The notes under the pieces: model-generated
What the model was told of the DNA's origin: nothing
The model's database searches: none
The model's input: only the letters and a program-made list of their open reading frames with translations
Made by a program: the position numbers and the translations under genes
Source of the DNA: Pseudomonadota bacterium
Lineage (GTDB): Bacteria > Pseudomonadota > Alphaproteobacteria > Acetobacterales > Acetobacteraceae
Assembly: GCA_023424475.1 (NCBI GenBank)
Contig: JAFADX010000121.1
Span: 34,340 to 98,339 of the forward strand
Direction of reading: 5' to 3'
Length of the DNA stretch: 64,000 nt
Shown: positions 8,312 through 16,343 of the stretch, one piece after another
How the letters are laid out: each line of letters opens with the position of its first letter
How positions within the stretch are numbered: position 1 is the first letter of the stretch

Positions 8312-8984
8312 TTCGCCGCTGCGCCTCGCGGCCGTGGAGCGGCGCTACCGCTCCGGCGCCGGGGAACTCGCCGTGCTGCGCGGCGCCGACCTGGCGCTCG
8401 CCGCCGGCGAGATCGTGGCGCTGGTCGCGCCCTCGGGCACCGGCAAGTCGACCCTGCTGCATCTCGCGGGCCTGCTCGAGAAGCCGGATGGCGGCGAGGT
8501 CTTCGTGGAAGGCAGGGCGGCGGGCACGCTCTCCGACGATGCGCGCACCGCGATCCGCCGCGCCACGATCGGCTTCGTCTATCAGTTCCATCACCTGCTG
8601 CCGGAATTCACCGCCGAGGAGAACATCGCCCTGCCGCAACTCGCGGCCGGCGCGTCGCGGCGGGCGGCCAGGGCCCGGGCACGCGAGCTCCTGGCCTCGT
8701 TCGGATTGACGGGGCGCGAGAGCCACCGGCCGGGCAAGCTGTCGGGCGGCGAGCAGCAGCGCGTCGCAATCGCGAGGGCGCTTGCGAACCGGCCGCGGAT
8801 CCTCCTGGCCGACGAGCCGACGGGCAACCTCGACGTCGGCACGTCGGACCGGGTCTTCGCGGAACTGCTCGAACAGGTGCGCGGCCACGGCGTCGCCGCG
8901 CTGGTCGCGACGCACAACCCGGAACTGGCCCGCCGGATGGACCGGATCGTGACGCTGCAGGACGGCCGCATCGCCGCTGCGTGA
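8304..8984 (+). CDS. lolD: Lipoprotein-releasing ABC transporter ATPase LolD
   Basis: A 226-residue ABC ATPase that powers the LolC/E permease pair. Walker A is APSGTGKST (residues 42-50), with Ala in the first position as in other alphaproteobacterial LolD proteins. The signature is [15 protein letters not shown] and Walker B is [12 protein letters not shown]. The start ATG at 8304 overlaps the lolE stop (8309-8311). The length matches the family (about 220-230). It closes the proS-lol run; a 7-bp perfect hairpin without a T-tract lies about 100 bp downstream (9085-9102). Confidence 0.95.
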   Translation: MSDSPLRLAAVERRYRSGAGELAVLRGADLALAAGEIVALVAPSGTGKSTLLHLAGLLEKPDGGEVFVEGRAAGTLSDDARTAIRRATIGFVYQFHHLLPEFTAEENIALPQLAAGASRRAARARARELLASFGLTGRESHRPGKLSGGEQQRVAIARALANRPRILLADEPTGNLDVGTSDRVFAELLEQVRGHGVAALVATHNPELARRMDRIVTLQDGRIAAA

Positions 8985-9377
8985 CGAGGCGCGGCCTCCG
9001 GGCCGCTGCCGTTGCCCGGCGCGCGTCCGACAGGCCGGGCAACGGGGACCTGCCGCCGGTGCGGCCGGACATGTGGCGGGCGGGCCGGGCAGTGCTGCCC
9101 GGGGCGGAGGGGCGCGCACCCACGCCGCGGACCTATCGTGCGGCATGCCCTGACAGGGCCGAGTAAATCCCGCCTTCGTTCATGCAGATCGATTTGCCGG
9201 AAGTATTTTAGTTCTCTTGCGGCGGCCGATTCGATGCTTTGATTGTATAAATGTCTATCTGGATAGAGCCTGCAAGGGCGAATGCACGCAGTAATTGTCC
9301 CGGAGCGGCCGTCTGCACCTTCCTGGCGGGCCGCTTCCTGGAGAGTGCTCGCGCAGCGATGGGATGTGGAGGCAACG
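8985..9377. other. Intergenic gap after lolD
   Basis: No gene is supported here. There is one perfect inverted repeat, CCGGGCA - GTGC - TGCCCGG (9085-9102), without a following T-run, which could be a weak terminator of the lol operon. From about 9165 to 9300 the sequence is clearly more AT-rich than its surroundings (for example TTGATTGTATAAATG at about 9239-9253). This is a reasonable place for the promoter of the next small gene, but no box can be assigned with confidence. Confidence 0.5.
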
Positions 9378-9740
9378 ATGGCGTTCCTGACCTGGTCGAT
9401 CCGCTCTGCCGCTGTCCTCCTGATGGTGGCGGCTGGCGCGCTGGTCTTTCACGCGAGGCCCATGGCCGAGCCTGCGGGGAAAGCCCCCGACGCCCTCGCT
9501 TCCGGCTGCGGAGCCTCGGCGCCCGGCCTCATGCAGAGGGCCCTGGCCGCGACCGCGGTTGCCGAAGCCTGCGCCCCGGCCTCGGCGGGGCAATGGTCGA
9601 TGCGCCTCGTCTATGGCGGCCTCTATCTCGTCGGCCTTGCGCTCGGCCTGTTGGCCGTCGCGAAACTTCCTGCCCGTGCCGCGGAGCGGCGCAGGGACCA
9701 TGAGGAACTGCGCGAAGGCATGCTGAGGCTTCTCGATTAG
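9378..9740 (+). CDS. Small hypothetical membrane protein
   Basis: A 120-residue protein that I do not recognise. The ATG at 9378 is chosen because GGAGG stands at 9368-9372, 5 nt upstream. It shows two hydrophobic segments, near residues 7-24 and 68-92, separated by an Ala/Cys-containing linker, and a charged tail (RDHEELREGMLRLLD). The layout suggests a bitopic or hairpin inner-membrane protein. Its stop codon TAG (9738-9740) is also the terminal TTAG of palindromic repeat B2, so the repeat begins exactly on the gene end. It interrupts the usual lolD-dnaE adjacency. Confidence 0.6.
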   Translation: MAFLTWSIRSAAVLLMVAAGALVFHARPMAEPAGKAPDALASGCGASAPGLMQRALAATAVAEACAPASAGQWSMRLVYGGLYLVGLALGLLAVAKLPARAAERRRDHEELREGMLRLLD

Positions 9741-9865
9741 AGCATGTTCCGATCTGTCGGAACCCGCACCGCCCGCACCCCCACCCGGCCGCCCATCCAG
9801 GATACTGTCGTCGGGTGGCCGGGTAGGGGTGCGGGCCGGTGCCGTCTGATCGAAAAGAGCTCTAG
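9737..9865 (+). repeat. Palindromic repeat B (copy B2)
   Basis: A solo copy of the element nested at 2641-2770, in the opposite orientation and 129 bp long. It runs from TTAG (9737-9740) to CTAG (9862-9865). The inward ends are TTAGAGCATGTTCCGATC and CTAGAGCTCTTTTCGATC, and the inner part is the same long GC-rich hairpin. The left boundary supplies the TAG stop of the upstream small gene. The following 9866-10006 shows nothing further and leads to the convergent hupE gene. Confidence 0.85.
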
Positions 9866-10006
9866 CCCGGGCCCGCGGTTCGGGGCCGGCGGGGAGAATG
9901 CGCATCCCCGGCCTCACCTGCCTGGCTTGCCGGCTGCCAGCTGCCGGCCACGGCACGCGGATGCACCCGATGACCGGCCGGCGCCGCTGCGCAGATGCCC
10001 GGCGCT

Positions 10007-10570
10007 TCAGGCGCCGACCATCAGCGCGAGGCCGGCCGCCGCGATACCGGCGCCGCCAAGGCGCGTGAAGACGGCCCGGTCTGCGGCGCCTCGTCCGATG
10101 CCGAAGCCCATCGCATGCAGGACCGCGGAGGCTGTCAGCATGCCGGCGGCGGTCAGCACCGCGGACCCGCCGATCTCGGCGCCGTGCACCGACCCGTGCA
10201 GGATCCCGAAAAGGGCGGCGACGGGCACCGCCACGGCAGCGGTCAGGGGCAGGGACATGGCGATGATGATGCCAAGCCCCAGGACCGAGGCGGCGACGCC
10301 GTGCTCGATGGCCGCGGGCATGGGCAGCAGGAGGCCGAGCGCAATCCCGCCGGTCATGCCGCCGAGGAATGCGGCAGGTATCGCCCAGGCCCGCGCCAGT
10401 CCGGACTGTGCTGCCCAGAGGCCGATCGCGGCCATGGCAAGGAGGTGGTCAGGCCCCAGCAGGGGATGGGCGAGGCCCCCGGCGAAGCCCTCCGCATGGC
10501 CGCCATGGGCCAGGGCAGGCCCGGCCGCGACAGCGGGGAGGATGAGGGCGGCGGCGCGCAGCAGGCGCAT
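10007..10570 (-). CDS. hupE: HupE/UreJ family membrane protein (probable nickel or cobalt permease)
   Basis: A 187-residue protein starting MRLLRAAALILPAVAAGPALA, which has the look of a cleavable signal or first membrane segment, followed by about six hydrophobic helices. The diagnostic HPLLGPDHLLAM (residues 35-46) matches the HupE/UreJ HPxxGxDHxxxM signature; the His and Asp residues are thought to bind metal. HupE/UreJ proteins are secondary Ni or Co transporters, usually near hydrogenase or urease genes, but none is present in this window. The start at 10570 is preferred over a longer frame because it begins the signal-like segment and has GGAG about 11 nt upstream. It is convergent with the small membrane protein and divergent from dnaE. 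Confidence 0.85.
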   Translation of the reverse strand: MRLLRAAALILPAVAAGPALAHGGHAEGFAGGLAHPLLGPDHLLAMAAIGLWAAQSGLARAWAIPAAFLGGMTGGIALGLLLPMPAAIEHGVAASVLGLGIIIAMSLPLTAAVAVPVAALFGILHGSVHGAEIGGSAVLTAAGMLTASAVLHAMGFGIGRGAADRAVFTRLGGAGIAAAGLALMVGA

Positions 10571-10764
10571 GATCGTCGTCTCCGTGGCTGGCAATCGGCG
10601 CCGATCCTGGCGTCGGCACGCCCGGGCCGCAAACGCAGCAATCATCATGCCGTCGGCGATGTCCTGCGAGCATCGACTTGCCGCGGACGGCCCCGGGAGA
10701 GGATCGCCTTTCCTTGGGCGGCGCCGGCGGCTGGGCTACCCTGCGCGGCCTGGCGAGTCCTGCG

Positions 10765-13700
10765 ATGAACGACGTCCCTTCCTTCGTCCACCTCCATGTC
10801 CATTCCGCCTATTCGCTGAGCGAAGGCGCCATCAAGGCCGACAAGCTCGCCGCGCTGGCGGCCGCGGACGGCATGCCGGCGGTGGCGCTGACCGACAGCG
10901 CCAACATGTTCGGCGCGCTCGAATTCTCCGGCGCCTGCGCGAAGAAGGGCGTGCAGCCGATCATGGGCTGCCGGCTGTTCCTGACGCGGGCCGAGGCCGA
11001 TCCCGACCGGCCCGAGGTGGCGCGGCAGACGCCGGATCCGCTGATCGCGCTCGCGATGGATGCGCGGGGGCTCGACAACCTGCAGAAGCTGTCGTCGAGC
11101 GGGTATCTGCGGGACGACCCCTCCGGCAAGCCGGCGATCACGCTGGACCTGCTGCGCAGCCATGCCGAGGGGCTGTTCCTGCTGACCGGCGGCACGCTCG
11201 GGCCCGTCGCGCGCCTGATCGGCGACGGGCGGCGGGATGCCGCGGCGCGCATCCTCGAGGCGCTGCGCGAGGCCTTCCCGGACCGTCTGGCCGTGGAACT
11301 GCATCGCCACGGGCTGCCGCAGGAGCCCGCGATCGAGAGCGGGCTGCTCTCGCTCGCCCAGGCCGCGCGGCTTCCGATCGTCGCGGCCAACGACGTGTAT
11401 TTCGCCGCGCCCGGGATGCATGAGGCGCATGACGCGCTGCTCTGCATCGCCGAGGGCCGCACCATGGCCGAGCGCAACCGCCGCCGCGTCACGCCAGAAC
11501 ACTGGTTCAAGCCGGCGGCGGCGATGCGCAGCCTCTTCGCCGACCTGCCGGACGCCTGCGACAACACCCTCGCCATCGCGCGCATGTGCGCCGTGATGGC
11601 CGAGGAGAAGAAGCCCGAACTGCCGATCTGCCCGAAGGTGAAGGAGGGCATGACCGAGGCCGAGACCGTCCGCGCCATGGCGGTCGAAGGGCTCGAGAAG
11701 CGGCTCGACGCGATGCAGCCGCCGCCGGACGAGGCGAGGCGGAAGGTCTACCGGGACCGCCTGGACTACGAGCTCTCCGTCATCGAGAAGATGGGCTTCC
11801 CCGGCTACTTCCTGATCGTCGCGGACTTCATCCAGTGGGCCAAGGCGCAGACGCCGCCGATCCCGGTGGGGCCGGGGCGCGGGTCTGGCGCAGGCTCGGT
11901 CGCGGCCTGGGCGCTGCTGATCACCGACCTCGACCCGCTGCGCTTCGGCCTGCTGTTCGAACGCTTCCTGAACCCCGAGCGCGTGTCGATGCCGGACTTC
12001 GACATCGACTTCTGCCAGGACCGCCGCGACGAGGTGATCAAGTATGTGGTGCGCGAATACGGCGCCGACCGCGTCGCGCAGATCATCACCTTCGGCAAGC
12101 TTCAGGCCAAGGCGGCGGTGCGCGACGTGGGCCGCGTGCTCGGCATGCCCTATGGCCAGGTGGACAAGATCGCCTCCCTGATCCCGTTCAACCCGGCCAA
12201 GCCGGTGACGCTCGCCCAGGCGATCGAGGGCGAGCCGCGGCTGCAGGAGATGCGCGACGCCGATGAGCAGGTCGCGCGGCTGCTCGACATCGCGCTGCAG
12301 GTGGAGGGGCTCTACCGCAACGCCTCGACCCATGCGGCGGGCGTGGTGATCGGACGCAAGCCGCTGATCGAGATCGTGCCGCTCTATCGCGATCCGCGGT
12401 CGGAGATGCTCGTCACCCAGTACTCGATGAAGTACGCGGAAGCGGCGAGCCTGGTGAAGTTCGACTTCCTCGGCCTCAAGACGCTGACGGTGATCGAGCG
12501 CGCCCTCGGCATCCTGCACGGGCAGAGGATCGACATCGACATCGCGGCTATCCCGCTCGACGATCCCAGGACCTACGCCATGCTCGCCAAGGGCGACGCG
12601 GCCGGGGTGTTCCAGTTCGAAGGGCAGGGGATGCGCGACTGCCTCCGGCAGATGCGCGCCAGCCGGTTCGAGGACCTCGTCGCCGCGGTGGCGCTCTACC
12701 GCCCGGGGCCGATGGCGAACATCCCGGCCTATTGCGCGCGCAAGGCGGGCGAGCCCTGGGAACCGCCGCACCCGGCGATCATGCATATCCTGGAAGAGAC
12801 CTACGGCATCATGGTCTACCAGGAACAGGTCATGCAGATCGCGCAGGACCTGGCGGGCTATTCGCTCGGCGGCGCGGACCTGCTGCGGCGCGCCATGGGC
12901 AAGAAGATCCGCGAGGAGATGGTGAAGCAGCGCGCCATCTTCTGCGAGGGCGCGGAGAAGCGCGGCATCGAGCCGGCCAAGGCGGCCGAGATCTTCGACC
13001 TGATGGAACGCTTCGCCGACTACGGCTTCAACAAGTCGCACGCGGCAGCCTATGCGCTGGTCTCGTATCAGACGGCCTGGCTGAAGGCGAACCATCCGGT
13101 GGCCTTCCTGGCGGCGTCGATGACGCTCGACATGTCGAACACCGACAAGCTCGCCGGGCATATGCAGGAGGCCGCGCGGCTCGGCATTCCCGTGCTGCCG
13201 CCGGACATCAACCGCTCGGGCGCCGAGTTCCGGGTGGAGGCGACGCAGGAAGGCAAGGAAGCGATCCGCTTCGCGCTGGCCGCGGTGAAGCGGGTGGGCG
13301 AGGCGGCGATGAAGGACCTGGTGAAGGCGCGCGACGCCGCCGGCCCCTTCGTCTCGTTGGCCGACATGGCGGCGCGGGTCGATCCGAAGCTGCTCAACAA
13401 GATGCAGATCGAGAACCTGGCCCGGGCCGGCGCCTTCGAAGCGCTGGAGAAGAACCGCGCCAAGGTGATGGCCGGGGCCGAAACGATCCTGCGCCGCGCC
13501 CAGGCCAGCGCCGAGGAACGGGAATCGGGCCAGATCGGCCTGTTCGGGGCGGATTCGCAACGAAACGAGCCGCTGCGGCTGCCGGACGTGCCGGACTGGC
13601 CGCTCTTCGAACGCCTGGCCCATGAATCCGAGGCCGTCGGCTTCCATCTCTCCGCCCATCCGCTCGATACCTATCGCAAGGCGCTGCAGCGCCTGGGCGT

Positions 13701-14226
13701 CACGCCCTCGGCCCTGATCGCGGACCGGGCACGGGCCGGGTCGGCGCGGTTGAAGCTGGCCGGAACCGTCGTGAACGCCAAGGAGCGGACGACCAAGACC
13801 GGCAGCCGCATGGCCTGGGTCCGGCTGTCCGATGCCCAGGGCTCCTATGAGGTGACCTGCTTCTCCGAGGTCCTGAACCGCTCCCGGGATCTCCTGGCCG
13901 AGGGCCACGCCGTGCTGGTGTCGGCCGAGGCCCGGATGGAGGGCGAGGCGCTGCGCCTGACGGCGAACGAGGTCGAGAGCCTCGAGAAGGCGGCGAGCGG
14001 CGCGGGTGGCGGCATCCGCCTCTGGCTGGACGAGATCGCGGCCATCGATCCGATCCGCGCGATCCTGACGCGGGAGGGTCGTGGTCGTGGCCGGGTGGTG
14101 CTGGTGCCGCGCACGGGGCCGGGGCAGGAAGTGGAGGTCGCCTTGCCGGGCGGCTTCAACATCGGCCCGAGGGTCATGCAGGCGATGAAGGTGCTGCCAG
14201 GGGTGTCCAACGTGGAAGACATCTGA
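10765..14226 (+). CDS. dnaE: DNA polymerase III alpha subunit
   Basis: The replicative polymerase catalytic subunit, 1153 residues, the normal length for DnaE1. The N-terminal PHP domain begins with VHLHVHSAYSLSEG (about 8-21). The C-family polymerase core carries PDFDIDF with catalytic aspartates D411 and D413, together with GPGRGSGAGS and the PGPMANIP region. A helix-hairpin-helix follows, and the C-terminal OB fold is visible as RLKLAGTVVNAKERTTKTGS. The ATG at 10765 (MNDVPSFVHLHVHSAYS) places the PHP motif where the family has it; a longer frame upstream lacks conservation. dnaE close to lolD is a conserved arrangement in related bacteria. Confidence 0.97.
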   Translation: MNDVPSFVHLHVHSAYSLSEGAIKADKLAALAAADGMPAVALTDSANMFGALEFSGACAKKGVQPIMGCRLFLTRAEADPDRPEVARQTPDPLIALAMDARGLDNLQKLSSSGYLRDDPSGKPAITLDLLRSHAEGLFLLTGGTLGPVARLIGDGRRDAAARILEALREAFPDRLAVELHRHGLPQEPAIESGLLSLAQAARLPIVAANDVYFAAPGMHEAHDALLCIAEGRTMAERNRRRVTPEHWFKPAAAMRSLFADLPDACDNTLAIARMCAVMAEEKKPELPICPKVKEGMTEAETVRAMAVEGLEKRLDAMQPPPDEARRKVYRDRLDYELSVIEKMGFPGYFLIVADFIQWAKAQTPPIPVGPGRGSGAGSVAAWALLITDLDPLRFGLLFERFLNPERVSMPDFDIDFCQDRRDEVIKYVVREYGADRVAQIITFGKLQAKAAVRDVGRVLGMPYGQVDKIASLIPFNPAKPVTLAQAIEGEPRLQEMRDADEQVARLLDIALQVEGLYRNASTHAAGVVIGRKPLIEIVPLYRDPRSEMLVTQYSMKYAEAASLVKFDFLGLKTLTVIERALGILHGQRIDIDIAAIPLDDPRTYAMLAKGDAAGVFQFEGQGMRDCLRQMRASRFEDLVAAVALYRPGPMANIPAYCARKAGEPWEPPHPAIMHILEETYGIMVYQEQVMQIAQDLAGYSLGGADLLRRAMGKKIREEMVKQRAIFCEGAEKRGIEPAKAAEIFDLMERFADYGFNKSHAAAYALVSYQTAWLKANHPVAFLAASMTLDMSNTDKLAGHMQEAARLGIPVLPPDINRSGAEFRVEATQEGKEAIRFALAAVKRVGEAAMKDLVKARDAAGPFVSLADMAARVDPKLLNKMQIENLARAGAFEALEKNRAKVMAGAETILRRAQASAEERESGQIGLFGADSQRNEPLRLPDVPDWPLFERLAHESEAVGFHLSAHPLDTYRKALQRLGVTPSALIADRARAGSARLKLAGTVVNAKERTTKTGSRMAWVRLSDAQGSYEVTCFSEVLNRSRDLLAEGHAVLVSAEARMEGEALRLTANEVESLEKAASGAGGGIRLWLDEIAAIDPIRAILTREGRGRGRVVLVPRTGPGQEVEVALPGGFNIGPRVMQAMKVLPGVSNVEDI

Positions 14227-14245
14227 GGTGCCGCCCGGGTCCCGG

Positions 14246-14264
14246 ATATATTTTCCATAATATA
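14246..14264. other. AT-rich dyad between convergent dnaE and nucleotidyltransferase
   Basis: In the 73-bp gap between convergent genes, TATATT (14247-14252) and AATATA (14259-14264) form an inverted repeat with a 6-nt loop, inside a patch far more AT-rich than the genome. It could help terminate transcription from both sides, but the pure AT stem is not a classical terminator. Confidence 0.3.
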
Positions 14265-14299
14265 CCTTATGCGGCAATTGGAACTACGGGCGCGGCGGC

Positions 14300-14902
14300 T
14301 CACACGTCGGCGGCTTGCGCCGCCCGCCAGGCCGGCCTCCCAGCAGGCCCGGCGATGGTGAGCCAGGGCCAGCGTTCGCGATAGGAGGCAGCCTTCGCGG
14401 CGAAGAGCCCCGGGGCCGGCGTCAGTGGATTGGGGCGCAGGATCCCCTCGCCGAGATCCCCGAGCCCGTCCGGCGCATGCAACGCCCCCGTCGCCAGTTC
14501 GATCCCGATGCAGGTGCAGGCCACGAGGTAGCGGTCGATTCCGTCCCGCGCCGAGCCGAGCCGCGGATAGTCGTGGCCGAAGCGCTCCCGGTACCAGAGA
14601 TGCACCCGCGCCTGGTTCTTCACCTCGAGCTCGGCACCGAGGCCGGTTGTGGCGGCTCGGACGCGCCGGATCACGGCGTCCTCGGCCTCCCAGGAAAGGT
14701 CGCGGCCGTCGAAGTAGAAGACGTCGTAGTCCTTCACGCCTTCGCCCGGCGGCCGGCCGGATCGCCGGTTCCACCACGCCTGGAACAGGCATCCCGCGGT
14801 CAGGAAGCCCTGCGGCAGTCCGAGGGCCGGCAGGCGGGCCAGGAGCGCCGCATTGGCCGGATCGCTGCGGACCGCCTCGAGGAACGCGCCTTCGGTCAGC
14901 AT
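14300..14902 (-). CDS. Nucleotidyltransferase-like protein (COG3575 / DUF925 type)
   Basis: A 200-residue cytoplasmic protein of the family once called DUF925, a nucleotidyltransferase-like fold of unknown substrate. Visible family features are the early LFQAWWNRRSGRPP, the acidic KDYDVFYFDGRDLSWEAED, and a C-terminal half with RFGHDYPRLGSARDGIDRYL. The ATG at 14902 (MLTEGAFLEAVRSDPANAA) is chosen because similarity to the family begins there; the longer frame upstream runs antisense into the amidase and is Arg/Pro-rich filler. It lies 43 bp downstream of the amidase on the same strand, so it may be the last gene of the oxidoreductase-amidase unit. Confidence 0.75.
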   Translation of the reverse strand: MLTEGAFLEAVRSDPANAALLARLPALGLPQGFLTAGCLFQAWWNRRSGRPPGEGVKDYDVFYFDGRDLSWEAEDAVIRRVRAATTGLGAELEVKNQARVHLWYRERFGHDYPRLGSARDGIDRYLVACTCIGIELATGALHAPDGLGDLGEGILRPNPLTPAPGLFAAKAASYRERWPWLTIAGPAGRPAWRAAQAADV

Positions 14903-14945
14903 GGCCTTGCCCGGAGGATACGCCGGCGCGCCCCCTCGCCCATCC

Positions 14946-16343
14946 TCAGGATGCGAAAGCCGGGGCGAAGGGCCGCGCCTCCAGGAAGGCCCCGGCGAGG
15001 CGGAGCATCTTCGCGTCGTCGCAGCGTTGGCCGGCGATCTGCAGGCCGATCGGCAGCCCCTCTGCCGTGCGGCCGCAGGGCACCGACACGGCCGGCCCGT
15101 GGGACAGGTCGAAGGGATAGGAGAACTCGGCCCAGACCAGCCAGTCCCAGGCATGCTCCGGCCAGTCGGCCGGGCGCTGGCGGCCGACCTCGAAGGCGGC
15201 GACCGAGGCGGCCGGCGTGATCAGCGCATCCCAGCCCGAGGCGAACCACTCCCCGATCTCCGCTGCATAGGCGATGCGCCGGGCCTGGGCCCGGATCGCC
15301 TGCTGCAGGGTCATGCCGGCATAGTCATCGAGGCAGGCGACGAGGCCGGGATCCTGCTCCGCCCGGCGGTCCGGATCGGTTTCGAGGAAGGGCAGCATGG
15401 CGAAGCCCCAGAGGTCGCGCTCCAGGTCCGGACCCTTCGGACCCCAGGGCGGCGTGACCTCCTCGACCCTGGCGCCGAGTGCCTCGAAGACCGGGATGGC
15501 GGCGCGGACGGCGGCCGCGACCTCCGGATCCACGCGCGCATGGCCGAGGTCGGGGCTATAGGCGAGGCGCATTCCCCGCAGGTCGCCCGGCCCCATATCG
15601 ACCGCCCGGAAACCGCCTGGTAATGTCGTATGATCAGATGGATGCAGCCCGGCCATCACTTCCAGCATGAGGGCGGCATCCGGCACGGCGCGGGTGATCG
15701 GCCCGGCGTGGGAGAGCGATCCGTTGTTGGTGACGGGTGCATAGGGCACCAGCCCGAAGGTCGGCTTGTGCCCCACCACCCCGCAGAAATGCGCCGGCAG
15801 GCGGATCGACCCAGCCCCGTCCGTGCCGATATGCAGCGCCCCGCACCCTGCCCCGGCCAGCGCCGCCGCGCCGGAGGACGAGCCTCCGGCAGTGCGCCCG
15901 TGCTTCCACGGATTGTGCGTATGGCCCGTCAACGGGTTGGAACTGACCGCGGTCCATCCCTGCTCGGTCGCGGTCGTCTTGCCGGTGATGATCGCCCCGG
16001 CCGCCTTCAGCCGCGCCACCATCGGCGAATCATGCCCGGCCGGCTCCGCGCTGCCGAGGCGCGAGCCGCGCCGGGTCGGCAGCCCCTTCACCGCGGTGAC
16101 ATCCTTCACCGAGACCGGTACGCCGTGCAGCGGTCCGAGGTCTCCGTCGCCCATTGCCGCGGCCTCGGCGGCGCGGGCGGCCTCCATGGCGCGCTCGGCA
16201 TCGAGCACGACCATGGCGTTGATCCTCGGCTGCCAGGCCTCGATGCGTTCGATCACCGCGCGGGTGACCTCGACCGGGGAAGCCTGGCGGGTGCGGATCA
16301 GCCGGGCCTGCTCCGTCGCCGGCAGGCTCGCGAGGTCGCTCAT
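14946..16343 (-). CDS. Amidase-signature family amidohydrolase
   Basis: A 465-residue enzyme of the amidase signature family, which hydrolyses carboxamide bonds through a Ser-cisSer-Lys triad. The triad is visible as Lys80 in PVSVKDV, Ser155 in TAGGSSSG and Ser179 in GTDGAGSIR; the 24-residue spacing between the two serines matches well-studied members. The start ATG at 16343 overlaps the stop of the oxidoreductase gene in an ATGA, so the two are translationally coupled. It is not obviously GatA, because no gatB or gatC neighbour is present. The substrate is unknown; the coupling suggests action on the same compound class as the oxidoreductase. Confidence 0.88.
   Translation of the reverse strand: MSDLASLPATEQARLIRTRQASPVEVTRAVIERIEAWQPRINAMVVLDAERAMEAARAAEAAAMGDGDLGPLHGVPVSVKDVTAVKGLPTRRGSRLGSAEPAGHDSPMVARLKAAGAIITGKTTATEQGWTAVSSNPLTGHTHNPWKHGRTAGGSSSGAAALAGAGCGALHIGTDGAGSIRLPAHFCGVVGHKPTFGLVPYAPVTNNGSLSHAGPITRAVPDAALMLEVMAGLHPSDHTTLPGGFRAVDMGPGDLRGMRLAYSPDLGHARVDPEVAAAVRAAIPVFEALGARVEEVTPPWGPKGPDLERDLWGFAMLPFLETDPDRRAEQDPGLVACLDDYAGMTLQQAIRAQARRIAYAAEIGEWFASGWDALITPAASVAAFEVGRQRPADWPEHAWDWLVWAEFSYPFDLSHGPAVSVPCGRTAEGLPIGLQIAGQRCDDAKMLRLAGAFLEARPFAPAFAS

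Noticed and set aside
9255..9956. Open frame on the - strand covering the small membrane protein and repeat B2
   Set aside because: Part of the frame is simply translated repeat sequence; similar peptides arise from the nested B copy. No conserved protein feature.
10571..10764. Riboswitch (cobalamin or nickel type) upstream of hupE
   Set aside because: No conserved box or convincing aptamer pairing could be found by eye in this divergent gap.
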